From the NCBI GenBank assembly GCA_023512835.1, contig CM042084.1, positions 57,838,793 to 57,902,792 of the forward strand: a DNA stretch of 64,000 nucleotides, read 5' to 3'. This DNA is from Taxillus chinensis (taxonomy: Eukaryota; Streptophyta; Magnoliopsida; Santalales; Loranthaceae). Shown piece by piece: positions 10,886 to 22,617 of this stretch (position 1 is the stretch's first letter; every line of letters begins with the position of its first letter). The notes under the pieces were generated by a model that saw nothing but the letters and a program-made list of their open reading frames with translations, was not told where the DNA came from and ran no database searches. The position numbers were made by a program, and so were the translations under genes.

Positions 10886-12196
10886 ATTCATATACAAGAC
10901 ACGCCAGCTCACTGTATGGCTATTGAAGGAGATCCAGAAGAAAAGCCTTGGTATCATGATCTCAGGCAATACCTACTCAAACAAGAATATCCTGAAGGTG
11001 CGTCCGACACAGACAAGAGGAACATCCGGTGGGCTACAACCAAGTATTACCTTGATGGTTCTATCCTATATCGACGAAATCATGATATGGTGCTGCTGCG
11101 TTGTGTCGAAAAGGAGGAGTCGTCACAGCTAATGAAGGAACTTCATGTAGGGAGCTATGGGTCACATGCAAACGGGTATGCACTGGCAAGACAAATTATG
11201 AGAATGGGTTATTACTGGGTCACAATGGAGAAGGACTGCATTGATTATGTACGCAAGTGCTTCAAATGTCAGATATACGGTGATCGGATTCAAGCACCCT
11301 CATCTTAGTTGCATGTGATAACTTCACCATGGCCTTTCTCACTCTGGGGCATGGACGTCATCGGACCTATATCACCGAAGGCATCTAATGGACATCGCTT
11401 CATCTTGGTGGCCATTGATTACTTCACTAAATGGGTGGAAGCCGCATCTTACGCCAACATGACACAAGCAGTGGTGGTCAAGTTTGTTCGCAACAATATC
11501 ATATGCCGTTGTGGACTCCCAGAGCAAATCATCACAGATAATGCAACAAACTTGAACAGCTGAATGATGGGTAATCTGTGTGAGCAGTTCAAGATCCAGC
11601 ATCAAAATTTAACCCCGTACAGACCTAAGATGAATGGGGCAGTCGAAGCAGCTGACAAGAATATCAAGAATATTGTTAGAAAGATGACTGAGACATACAA
11701 GGATTGGCATGAGAAGCTGCCCTACGCATTCCACGTATACTGCACTTCGGTGCGTACATCAACTGGGGCAACTCCGTTTTCATTAGTCTACGGAATGGAA
11801 GCGGTGTTACCGATAGAAGTGGAGATTCCTTCCCTGCGGGTACTCAAGGACACACAATTGGATGAAGCATAGTGGGTTCAAAGCCGGTAGGAACAATTGA
11901 ATTTCGTGGAAGAAAAGTGCATCGCAGCGGTGAATAGAGGCTGTTTGTACCAGCAGAGGATGATGAAGAGTTACGACAAGAAGGTGAAGCCTCGAACTTT
12001 TCAAGAGGGGGAGCTTGTACTTAAGAAGATCTTGCCTATCCAAGCTAACCACAGGGGCAAGTGGACACCCAATTATGAAGGTCCGTACGTCGTCAAAAGT
12101 GCTTTCTCTGACGGAGCATTAATCCTTGTCAAAATTGACGGAAATGAGCTACCAAATCCGGTCAACAGTGATGTCATGAAGAAATTCTATGCTTGA
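10886..12196 (+). pseudogene. Ogre integrase
   Basis: The integrase inserts the cDNA copy into the host genome. An HHCC zinc domain (HVGSYGSHANG ... CIDYVRKCFKCQIYG) precedes the catalytic core: WGMDVIGPISPKASNG with the first Asp, EQIITDNATNLNS with the second, and NGAVEAADKNIKNIVRK with the Glu. A C-terminal part follows (FQEGELVLKKILPIQ, GPYVVKSAFSDGALILVKIDG). Stops at 11306 (TAG), 11561 (TGA), 11870 (TAG) and 11888 (TAG) break it, yet all pieces stay in the same frame as RT. No chromodomain is seen, as expected for Tat elements. Confidence 0.85.
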
Positions 12197-12664
12197 CTCC
12201 TATTACAATATTGTATTGAATTAGGATTAACATGTAATCAGACGACTCTATCCATGTCAAACTTTTCGTTGTCATTCTCTCATCTTTTCAATACATCTCA
12301 CTGAAGTCCCATGATGATGCCCTACACTGGGGCATTTCCTATTCAACTACCTCCACAACACGAGGAGTGGAAACATGCATGCCTAACACCCCTACTTAGC
12401 CTAAAGTCCCAAAAGAAAGAAAGAAAAAAAAAAAAAAAAGAAAAAGAAAAATGAAAGAAACGGAAAAAAAACAAGTGCTCAACCAATCTAGTAACACAAT
12501 TTTTCAACATTTAGTGACGCCCTGTCCTCAATAATGACCTTTGTAGAAAAAAAACCAAACATTTTCTCTAACCGCCAAAAGCCAACTGCCAATACCTATA
12601 CCTTTCCAGAGTCCTTGATTACATGTATGATCTTTTCTCAATCCGATATAAGTAATAGGACATC

Positions 12665-12870
12665 TCGAAGCAAAGGGCAGACTTAGTGAAAACCCAAAAG
12701 GGCGCTAAGGGTAAAATACAAAGCTCAAAAAAAAAAAGGAAAAGAAAAGAAATGAAGCCGGATTTAGTAAAAACCCGAAAGGGCACTAAGGGTAAAATAC
12801 AAAGGCAAAAGAAAAATTAGACTTGCGAAAACCTGAAAGGGCGCTAAGGACAAAGCAAAGACAACAAAAT
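12665..12870 (+). repeat. Imperfect tandem repeat, 3 copies
   Basis: The phrase GAAAACCCAAAAGGGCGCTAAG recurs three times with changes (starts near 12690, 12770 and 12820), each followed by purine-rich AAAATACAAAG or CAAAG text. Units are about 55-85 bp because the A-rich spacer varies. Confidence 0.65.
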
Positions 12871-13750
12871 GAGAGTCCACAGATGCGACATCCAACACTT
12901 GGGGTTAGAGATGATCATAGAATCAAGACAAAGTAGCCAGTGGAGCAGCCACATATTACAAGCAAGAGAAGAACTTTGGTCAAACTAAAGGCACACCCAA
13001 ATCAAAATTGCACCTCACACTTTTCAAGAAGTCAAGTTTTGTTTGTTAAAGTTAGGCATGTTGTGCTTTATATGATGTGATTGTGATAAATTGAGATCAT
13101 GCTCATAAATTCTTTTTCAACATGTTTGGTTTTAAAAAAATTTTATCTAGCTGTAGAGTGAAACCTTCCAAAGTCCTAATAGACTTCCCCAAGGATTGCT
13201 TCACAGGAAGAAGTTGCTACGAAGAATTATGAGGCAACACCAAGGCCCTAGGGGCAGAATCATGGCAATAGATGTTGGGAAAAATGATAGCCCGTCATTG
13301 AAGCCAGCAACGTCTGCAGAAGCCTAGCTCATGACAAATGTTATTCTGTTGAAGCAAACAAAACCCCAGGAAGAATTGAGCAATGAAAGTCAAGCATCAT
13401 GACACTCCATCAAGAGCTCTACCTCAACAGAAGGATGGGATCACAAAGCTCTTGAAACATTTAACCCTTCCCTTTCCCCTCGGATTTTAATAAGATTGTT
13501 AGAATTCCAATTCATCCATGCGCATGCATCATACATTCACATATTTTATGCATGATTTTGCACTTCGTGACTGAGTTTCAGGGGCCCTGTATAGCGTGGA
13601 GTTTCCGTTTCAGGACTATCTCTCAAGTCACAATCAAGCACCGGATATCCCTCGAGCCTTTTTAATCCCCTTTTTTTTGAAGTCCAAAATTTTTTAACAG
13701 CCATCTTAAAGGTTTTTCATTCCCCATTTTAGCTTTTCGGATTTTAAGTT

Positions 13751-14580
13751 TTTTAAATTCCTGTTAATCTCAAGAGTTTTCATTTCAAGTGTTCAAGTTC
13801 CCGTCTAGGATTTTTTATCCTCGTTTTAAAATTCCCGTTAATCTCAAGGACTTTTCATTCATGTTTTAAACCTCAAGGGCTTTTCAATTTCAAGATTTTC
13901 AATTCCTGTCGATCTCAAGGATTTTTCATTCCTGTTTTAAACCTCATGGGCCTTTTAATTCCAAGTTTTTAAAGTCCTGTTAATCTTAAGGATTTTTCAT
14001 TCCTGCTTTACATCTCAAGGGCCTTTCAATTCTAAGTTTTTAAAGTCCTGTTAATCTCAAGGATTTTTTATTCTTGTTTTACACCTCAAGGGCCTTTCAA
14101 TTCCGAGTTTTTAAATTTCCTGTTAATCTCGAGGATTTTTCATTCTTGTTTTAAATCTCAAGGGTCTTTTCAATCCGAGTTTTTCAATGCCTGTTAATCT
14201 CGAGGATGCTTATTCCCTGTTTTAAACCTCGAGGGCTTTTCAATTTCAAGATTTTCAATTTCTGTTAATCTCAAGGATTTTTCATTCCTGTTTTAAATCT
14301 CAAGGGTCTTTTCAACTATTAATCTCAAGGATTTTTATTCCCGTTTTAACCTCAAGGGTCTTTTCATTCCAAGTTTTAAATTCATGTTCATCCCAATGAT
14401 TTTTTATTCACTGTTTCAAACCTCAAGGGCCTTTTCTATTTAGTGTTTTTAACGTCCTTTAAATTTCTTTAACCTCAAGGGCTTTTCATTCCAAGTTTTC
14501 AACTCCATGTCAACCTCAAGGGCGTTTTATTTCATGTCTCAAATTTCCGTTTACCTCAAGGGCCTCTCCATTTTCCCAAG
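13751..14580 (+). repeat. Minisatellite of about 71 bp in the Ogre 3' UTR, about 10-12 copies
   Basis: Each unit alternates two phrases: CCTGTTAATCTCAAGGATTT then TTTTAAACCTCAAGGGCC and TTCAATTCCAAG. Unit starts fall near 13761, 13831, 13907, 13976, 14047, 14119, 14190, 14262 and 14318, giving steps of about 70-76 bp except for one shorter step. Copies near the 3' end lose the first phrase. Arrays in this place are known in Ogre elements and can seed satellite DNA. Confidence 0.85.
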
Positions 14581-14711
14581 TGTTTGCCTTTCTCAATGCA
14601 AAACCCAAGTGCTTCGAACCATCCTTTGGCAACAGGTAAGCCAGGTTAGCAGTCCAACCTGTCCAAAACAAATCCGTCCTATCTTTGCACACCGTTTGTA
14701 TACAAATGATA

Positions 14712-14727
14712 CACAAAGAGGGGTAGC
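14712..14727 (+). other. Polypurine tract of the Ogre element
   Basis: CACAAAGAGGGGTAGC lies directly before the LTR start TGTTGG at 14728. It is the plus-strand priming site and fixes the 3' LTR boundary. Confidence 0.6.
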
Positions 14728-17700
14728 TGTTGGATCCTAATTTGTCCGGGTTGGACAAAAGTTATCATATTCAATTTTCCTCCTTGCCACCTTGGTTTGT
14801 TGAAATTTGTGAAGGACGACGAGTCGTGATCGTCGAGGTGCAAATGCCCAAGTTTAAGACAATTATTCAAGAAAGGCTTCCAAATGCCAAAAAGCCAATC
14901 CTGGATGATAGAAAATCAAATTTGAGGGTCAACACCATCGACCGCGCTCGATTCTGAGGTCAAACGAAGAAGATAGGTTCAAAACAGCATTTGGGCCGCC
15001 ATCGGGGGTCAAAACGGTAATTGATCTTTCACACGGAGCTCCAAATCAGGTCACGAACCTCATAATCTCATCCTACTCGTCATTGTGAGAATTTTGACAT
15101 ATATATTGTATATGGGGCTTTTTCGATAAAAATTTAAAATAAATACGTTTTGCGATAATAAATAATCTCAGTATAGGCTTGCTATAAAAACGAGCTCGTT
15201 TTCAAATAAAATTGACATGGGATTGCTCATCATAATGTCCCGAGCCCAAAAACAATTTCTTCGAGATGTTTTGAAGTCCGGGTTGTCCTACCGATCCCAA
15301 AAACCGAAAGGCATCAGTTAAAATCCCAAAACAACATGTTTTCCGCTTTTATTTTACTTTCCCGCCCACCTCTCATCCACGTGTCACCATTTTACTGGAT
15401 TTGAAAAAATAATAAATAAATAAAAAAAAAACAAAATACAAAATACATAAATAAAAATAAAAGAATTCCAGCCACATAAATTGCTTGATCTTATCGCTCC
15501 ACAAACTCCACTTGTCTTCTTCCTTTCTCTCTCCCTTCTCGCTTCGTCTCCAACGCCGGATCCACGCAGCGAGCGTCGTGATCCCGGAGGACCACCTCGC
15601 GCTCGCCGGACCACCACGCCAGCTCATCCCTCCAGGTAACCGAGCTCCACCATGGTTCGACCCGTGGTCATCCTCCCTCTCTTAAACCAAACCCCACCTC
15701 TAACCCATGACCACGTCTGCACCATTCTCCAACCCCCAGCACAAACCCTAGCCCCTCTAGCCTATAAAACCCCAACCCCCAATCGATCAAGCCCTCTTCT
15801 TCCTCTCTGCTCTTCTCCCCCGAAGAAATCAAACCACACCTTTCTCTTCTCACTGAAAATCCAAAGCTCACCATCCTCCCTGACCGGCCCGAAAGCAAAA
15901 TCGAGTACAACAACCATCGTTCCCTTATCTCTCACATCTTCCCATATCCTCTCTAGCCAGCCCCAACAATTCCGATCATCAACCATTGTTTCCCCATCTC
16001 CCTCTCGGTTCCTCCTCCCCGGAAAATCCAGACCTCGCTCGGCTCTTCCTTTGTTCCGAAGTCCCAGAATCCAAAACCTCCATCTCTTCATTCTTCCCTT
16101 TTCCCAAAACCTAGTCGATTGATACAAACCCTTTTCTTTCCTCTATTGCTGAAACCGAAGAGCCTCTCGCTCCCCTTTGGCCGGAACATCATCGCCGGTC
16201 AGAGCATCCTTTGCTTATCAGACCTATTTCCCTTTTTCTTACCTTTACCACCCTCACCGTCGATCACCCAGGGCTCTTCATGGGGTCAAGCGGCTGAAGG
16301 GAGCGAGTAAAGGAAGACGCGGCTGTCTAGGCGGGCAGAATACGTCACTACTAGTCGCCAGTGTACAAAGTAGAAGCCACCCGAACCACATGCAGGAGGG
16401 AGGATGCCGTATTAGAGAAGAAGGGAGTTTTGCTGGGTGGTCAGTATCGTTTTCATTGCATGACTTCATTTTGTTTGCTGTTGTGATGTTCATTTCCGTG
16501 TATTATGTTCACCCTCAACATGGTTTTTGCGTTAATCCATCTGTGTGTTGTCTGAGTTTGGCTTTTGTGTGGCATGGAAGCTTTTGATTTCATGACATAT
16601 CTTTGTTTGGGTGTGGTTTAGTCCCAGAATTTTGGGCTCGCTAGCGTTATTATGGTGTCACAGTGTGGGTCTTTTAAGTTTTACTCATGTATTGAGTCCT
16701 TTGGGTGTGGTTCCTTGTCATGTGATTCATGTCATTTGAAGATCAACAAATAAAAAGGGGAAATATCCGTTTTCAATCTGGGGGGTTTATTGCTATGGTT
16801 AATTTATTGTTTTCCTTTTCGTTTGATTAGCTTTCGCTTGTGTTGTCTACTTCCATCTTCCCCTGATTGCTTTATTTGTTTTCCGATTTGGTTTTTCCTC
16901 TTCTCTGTTTACTCGGATTGGCTGTTTGGTGGTTTGATCGGATGAGCTTTGCTATTGGGGACATAAGCTCACACCTTGGAAGGCTGCTATCTGTGTTGCT
17001 TTTGTTTTGCTTACTGTTCTGTAGGGTGTGACAAATTATTGAGTGTAGACTTCTTATTGGTTAATGTTATTTTGTTCTTGTTTTAGCTGGCCATAGGACA
17101 TTTTGTTAGATTTGGGCAGTTTGTTTGGCAGCTAAGAATTATGTAACATGTAATGCAAAAAAAAAAAAAAGCAAACAAAAAAAGGAGAGAGCAAAAGAAA
17201 AGAAAAGAAAAAGAAAAAAACAAAAAAAGAGAGAAAAAGTGAGCTTGTTTGTTTTGGATGACACATTATCACACACACATCACTTGTTTTTTTATTATTA
17301 TTTTTGTACTTAGTTTCTTTTAAAAAAAATTGTTTTTTTTTAAATAAATAAATAAAATTAGGCAAATAATAGAAAAACATTTTCTAAAAAAAAACTTTTC
17401 AAAAAAAAAAACTTTCCAAAAAAAAAGGGGTAAGCAAACAAACAAACTTTTTGAACTCAATTGTTTTTTTATCATTTGGCCTTTTTCCTTTACAAAAAAA
17501 AATCATTTAGCTTATCTTGGTTTAATTCTAATATGTGCTTAAAACATTTCTAATACTTAGATTTTTGGTGCTTTTTATCTTTAATAGCGTGTGATTTTAA
17601 AAAAAAATCAACTTTCATTTTACTTAGAACAAATCATAGGGTTTCTTTAGGAGTTTAGAATTAAATTGAATTTAACTTTCAACTTCAATAAAGAATGTAA

Positions 17701-18128
17701 AAATAAAAGTGGGCAAAACAAATTATAGGACTTTCTTTAGATGCTTAGGGCAAATTGAATTTAATTCTAATGTTAACAAATAACTTAGAAAAGAAAATGG
17801 TAAAATTAAATTGTAGGACTTCCCTTACATATTTAGGATAAATGGAATTTAACTTCATTTTAATAAATAACTTAGGAAAAAAAAAGTAGACCTTTTAGGC
17901 CATATGTAACTTCAACTTCACCATAGGCTAATTAATTTTAAATAAATTAAAACAAGGTAGAAACCTTTAAATCCTAAGATAGGTACCGAAAGGGCATCGT
18001 GGGGGTGCTAGTCCTTCCCCACACGTAACCAACTCCCGAGCCCATCCCCTAGCGGCATTAGATCAATTTTCCTTTAGGTGGCCAACTACACCCCAAAAAC
18101 AGTTGGTGGGGACTCCGTATTTTTATCA
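14728..18128 (+). repeat. Ogre 3' LTR
   Basis: The LTR begins TGTTGGATCC right after the polypurine tract. It holds a TATA box (15763-15769) and a C-rich leader. The body ends with the phrase AAAGGGCATCGTGGGGGTGC near 17990 and the CCCCAAAAACAGTTGGTGG region near 18091-18110, the usual 3' end of Tat-lineage LTRs. The same end, diverged, occurs on the minus strand near 26809-26960. The last base is uncertain: homology between the two copies runs to at least 18131, and a TATCA end at 18128 is a reasonable guess. Length is about 3.4 kb. Confidence 0.65.
15763..15769 (+). promoter_or_regulatory. TATA box of the Ogre LTR
   Basis: TATAAAA in the context AGCCTATAAAACCCC follows a CT-rich stretch and precedes a C-rich, CTCTTC-rich leader. 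Placement about 1 kb into the LTR is compatible with the U3/R junction. Confidence 0.5.
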
Positions 18129-19355
18129 CCATTCGGATGAAGGTTGGGGGGAACCGCACCCCAAAAGCGGTTTCCCTCCCGGACGAAATCCGGTGATGAC
18201 ACCGGGGTTTGGGTGTGGCGAGCGTAATACACCCGGAGGTCGTTGTCAGGGACGGAGGCGGTGCAGGCTAGGCTAAAACGGAACCATAGGTCTGTTAAGG
18301 TGTCAGCAGGGAGATGGTCAAGGTAGTCCCAGGGTTGAGGAAGTGGAGGCAAGGGAGCTTCCGGAGGAGAGTCTGGGACATCAGCCACTGCTGTAACAAC
18401 AGTAGCATCAACAGCGGAAGTGCCGGGTGGGGACATCAGCAGCAGAAGGTGCTGGAGAAACAGTAGGAGGTAAACTTGGTTGAGACGGCCCCGCAACCTT
18501 GGACGGGTCGGCGCAAACGCTGTGCTGGGAGGCTCAGGAGATGGATGGTGCAGCTACGGACCGAATTTGGGAGGACCGGTGGGCAGAGCTGACCTCGGGG
18601 GCAGAGCTATCGGCTGGGTCACCAACCGAACTGCCCTGTTGTTCCGGAGCAGGGGGGAGGCGGATAGCAGCGAAGGGATGGCGGGCAGTCAGATTCCTAT
18701 CAGGCGTAAGATGGCAAAGATAGAAGGCCTGGGGAAAAGTGATGATGTCGTGTCCGTTGAAGTGGGATGGATGGAGGTACCGGAAGACGATGCTAAGGAT
18801 CTGCCCAAAAGATTGATTCTTTGGGTTGTTCCCCAGCAGCCGGAACAAGAAAGTCCCCCAATCCATCAGGAGACCCTCAAAGACTTCGTACATAGCCAAA
18901 AGCAGGTCGTACGAGATAGAGTCTAGAGCTGTTGTGCGAGCCAGAAGACACCGGCTCAAAATGGTTGCCATACATATGTAACGACCTTGGAAGGACCTCA
19001 CCTTGTATTCCTTCCCCTTGTATGTGCAGCCCATTGAAGCTGCCATCGGCTCTGGATATGGTCGCTAATGAGTACCGGGGGCAAGATTGAGAGCGGCGTG
19101 GAGGACATTGGGGGTGATGACTATGGATTCACCCCTGATGGTGGAACGGATGGAGTCGGGGGTGCAATGGATGCGCCGGTAGAACTCAGCGATATCGTCA
19201 ATGAAGAGATCGATGGGATCATAGACTATGTTCAGGATGTGGCTGGCTTCCAAAAGTGGGCGAAGCTCAAGAAACCTTGCCGGAGGATCGGAAACAGCGT
19301 TCCAATCGACCAGATGGCCGGAATTAACGCCGAAAAGTGCGGTTTTGGGTGCCAT
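18129..19355 (-). pseudogene. Env-like / putative plant transposon protein ORF
   Basis: Downstream of the RNase H on the minus strand lies a decayed ORF whose first part (IDDIAEFYRRIHCTPDSIRS, TIRGESIVITPNVLHAALNL) matches the pattern of the 'putative plant transposon protein' domain often found in env-like ORFs of Sirevirus and Athila elements. One TAG near 19062 interrupts an otherwise continuous frame down to 18534. A Pro/Ser/Ala-rich tail continues in another frame to about 18130. No clear signal peptide or fusion peptide is visible, so a true envelope function is not supported. Confidence 0.55.
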
Positions 19356-21047
19356 TAAGATTGAATGTAGAGTAGGGAAAAGAGGTTAGGTCTTTGGATA
19401 TTGAAAGAGCGACGAGGGTTTAGAGATTTGGAAAATGTAAACTCGCGTTGTGCATGAATATCCAGTATATATATAAGATTGAGTCCTTGGTTGCTAGCGG
19501 GTCTAGGGATTAAGCGAGATGAACAGTGAATCACTTGACAGGCTGATGTCATTAGTCTTGATAGTGAGGTGCCTCCGAATACAGAGATGACGTGGAGGCA
19601 ATATAACTAAGTATTTATGACAGCTGTTTGCCTTCTTTCGGAAGATTGCCCGTCCCGAGACTTGCATTTAATGAACCATCATTATTCCTCCTCAAAAACA
19701 CACGATGTAAGATAATACGTTGATTATCGCTATTTGAGAGTTCCAAGAGTCCAGAGGAATGGAGCGACGATCATTCGGATTAAAAGATATCTGAGGTAAG
19801 AACATCCGGATGAAAAGCAAATTGTGTCCGTAGAAACAGAGTCCTGTAAGAGAGAAATAGATTCCTTTGTTGTCTTTAAGTCGAAGAGAAGAGAAGTACC
19901 AGAACACTTCAAATCCGAGACTTTAAACAAGATATATCGATGAAAATGCAAAGAGAATTTGAACCTGTAGCTTCACAAAAGTAAACTAAAAGAATAGGAA
20001 GCTTAACAGGTTAGAATTAGTACGAATATGAACAAATAGTCTAAAGAAGAACAACATAATCTGAACTAATGAGAAACAGAACTTATGCATTAAAATAGAA
20101 TGCAAGAGACACATACATACGAATGAATGATCATGTTTACTGAATCAAAGCATATGTCAGATAAGAAACACATAAGTTCACATTGGTCAACATAGCAAAA
20201 CCGTCATGCTAAACGACGTAACTAAGATTAATTAAATCTATATGATTGATCCAAATTAGGATTCATGAGTGAAAATGGATTAAAGAACATATGTCAATTG
20301 CAAATAATTGATTATCCAATTAAGATGCATAGTTGAAGAAAGAAAAACATCCAAGCATACCACAATTCTGATTCAACAATGCATGCCCAGTCAGATCCAG
20401 AAGTGAGAGTTTAGAGGGAGAAGCATCCGAGACATATCAGGAGGTCATTACTGAAGTAATAGATAGAGCTTTTGCTCCTCCTTAGATCGTGTAATTCTCT
20501 CAGTGATAGACTTCCTCTCAGATAGACAGCCAGGAAAGAGGTCACGAGACATATAAGGGGGGTATTACTTGGGTAATTAATAAAGCATTTTCTACCCCTT
20601 AGATCATGCGATCCTCTCGATGGACATTTCTTGCTTAATATTTAGATCTTGAGAAATTGCTGTCTATCTGTGAAGAAACGCCACTTCAGAAGCTGATCAA
20701 ACTACAACAGTGATTTCATCCACCAGGCATTCCGAGCTAACCCATTTCATTTCTTCAACCAGACATGTTAATAGAGCAATCAATATGAAACAGCATTAGA
20801 CATGTGGTGATGAATGAAAATTGGAATCATGAAATCCTAAGGAGGTTGTCTTTAATTATGTTAGCTTAAACGACTTTAATCGGGAAACGCAAGCATCCTC
20901 CCAATTTGAAATTATGGAATATTATCATAAACATAATGCATGACACAAGTAAAGATAATCAGCATGAAGTACTGTAAGTGTCTTACACTTATCATGAAGC
21001 ATGATGCATGTTCTGAAAGAGGTACTGTTGGGTGAATAAAGTAGAAG
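19356..21047 (-). other. Non-coding part of the Copia element between RNase H and env-like ORF
   Basis: This 1.7-kb stretch holds no convincing ORF. An imperfect direct repeat of about 72 bp is present at 20429-20500 and 20546-20619 (GAGACATATMAGG ... CCTTAGATCRTG, spaced 117 bp). On the element's strand each copy carries a run of purines, which might be repeated polypurine-tract-like sequence; that is only a guess. Confidence 0.4.
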
Positions 21048-21296
21048 CTAAGCAGTAAGGTCGAGCATACCTAATTTTAAGAGTAATTCAGAGAATCTTG
21101 CATCAGGTAGGGGCTTAGTGAGTATGTCTACGAGTTGATCATCCGTAGCAACATGTTCGAGAGATATGTGCTTTTTGAGAACATGATCTTGGACGAAGTG
21201 ATACTTGACTTCAATGTGCTTGGTCTTTGGGTGCATGACAGGATTGTTGCTGATGGCAATCACACTGGTGTTGTCGCAGTATAATAGAACAGATGT
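21048..21296 (-). pseudogene. Copia RNase H, C-terminal part
   Basis: The translation from 21296 downward gives LLYCDNTSVIAISNNPVMH, then TKHIEVKYHFVQDHV and ATDDQLVDILTKPLPDARF, the classic end of Copia RNase H, stopping at the TAG near 21048. It continues the peptide that is cut at 25516 by the inserted solo LTR. Removing the insertion and one GATGT copy restores the frame across the join. The D of YCDN and the DILTK motif are intact. Confidence 0.85.
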
Positions 21297-21836
21297 TGTC
21301 ATGCCCCTAAATTCCAAGAAACCCGAAACTAGGAACATGACTTCCCCTTGCCCATACCCGAAAGGTCAAAGGGTTGGTGACTAGCACTAATAGAGACTAC
21401 ACCACAAGTGCTGTCTTAATCATGCAACCCTATACAGTCATACATCAAGGGTAATCTTGTACTTTCCCATATATCATCATGCATACAATAAATCGAACAG
21501 TCATACAGACATCACATCACAGATAGTATACAAATACAATTGTCCACGGACCCATGTCTGGGATATAATGCACAACAATACAGAATACAATACTGTATCA
21601 TACATCAGAGTAGTGGGCACGTCCTCCTGGAAGAAAGTCCACTAGTCTCGGGTCACACCTGAAAAAGGTAAACAACAAGTAGGGGTGAGCAACAAGCTCA
21701 GTAGGTGACCCCAAAACTCCACATCATGCAAACATACAAGTCTATATGCTCAGTGTACTCGTGCATCGTGTAGTATGCATAATCATCAGGACACAACCTG
21801 CAACAAACATCAGGACCCTGCCTGCCCACACAGGAT

Positions 21837-22563
21837 TGTAAGGACCCGTGTTTTGAGTTAGTCGCAGTCTTGCCTTCTGAATGAGAACTTTCTAGATTTT
21901 GACCTAGTAAATGGACTCATATGAATTGGCGTGCAGACCAAAAGATTCTTAGAATGATGTCTTCTATCTACCACAGAAGTTTCAGGCCAAGAGGACGTGC
22001 ACGCGAATTGGACCCATTTGGCGTGCAAAGTTTTTATTGCATGGATGTCTTTTACATGATGCAAGGAGGCTTGGGGTAAAGTTTGAGTGCATTTGGAGCT
22101 ACACGCCAATTGGGGAATTGGCGTTCAAATTGGCGTGCAGACATATTTTTGCATGGTTACCTTGGTTTTGTCATTCTAATGATTTTTCCCTAAAGAACCA
22201 TGTTGAAATTATGAGTATTTTGCCCTGTATGGAAGCGGGAAGGTGGTAATTTGTGTGATCAAAACTACGTCATTTTGATCCTGGGTTTCACTAAATCAAA
22301 ACTACGTCGTTTTGATGGGTGTGGTATCTATATAATGGTGTTGAGGCTTAGGTTTAGGGTTTAGGGTTTTCTATTGCTATTGCAGCCGCCGCAAAGAGAG
22401 AGAGAGAGAGAGGGGGAGAGAGAGTGAGGGAACCTTCGGATCTTGGCCGTAGAGGTTCGCATGGGTGGTCGGTGTATCGTAGAGGCTAGAGCAGAGGACA
22501 TTTGCAAGGTAGGGACTCCGTTCTTCTCAGTCTTTCTGTCCTAGGGTATCTATCCTATACATG

Positions 22564-22617
<54 letters not shown>

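Larger units (their letters stand above)
12197..14727 (+). other. Ogre 3' untranslated region
   Basis: About 2.5 kb lies between the integrase stop and the polypurine tract. It has no credible gene, A-rich stretches near 12420-12470, and two tandem-repeat blocks annotated separately. Long repeat-bearing 3' UTRs are usual in Ogre elements. Confidence 0.7.
2998..18128 (+). mobile_element. Ogre (Tat lineage, Ty3/Gypsy) retrotransposon, 5'-truncated
   Basis: The domain order on the + strand is ORF1, gag, protease, intron, reverse transcriptase, RNase H, second archaeal-type RNase H, integrase, a long 3' UTR with two tandem-repeat blocks, polypurine tract and 3' LTR. The extra ORF1, the intron before RT and the double RNase H mark the Ogre/Tat branch. 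No 5' LTR is present: recognisable element sequence starts near 2998, right after the AT-rich flank of the solo LTR. The 3' boundary is uncertain by about 30 bp. The copy is dead, with many in-frame stops. Confidence 0.85.

Noticed and set aside
15652..16587. Reading frames of 121-156 codons on both strands in the Ogre LTR leader
   Set aside because: C/T-rich leader downstream of the LTR TATA box; frames overlap on both strands and show no domain.
22349..22370. TTTAGGGTTTAGGG as an interstitial telomere
   Set aside because: Only two units; telo-box motifs are common near plant promoters and also occur in the related LTRs at 46438 and 53598.
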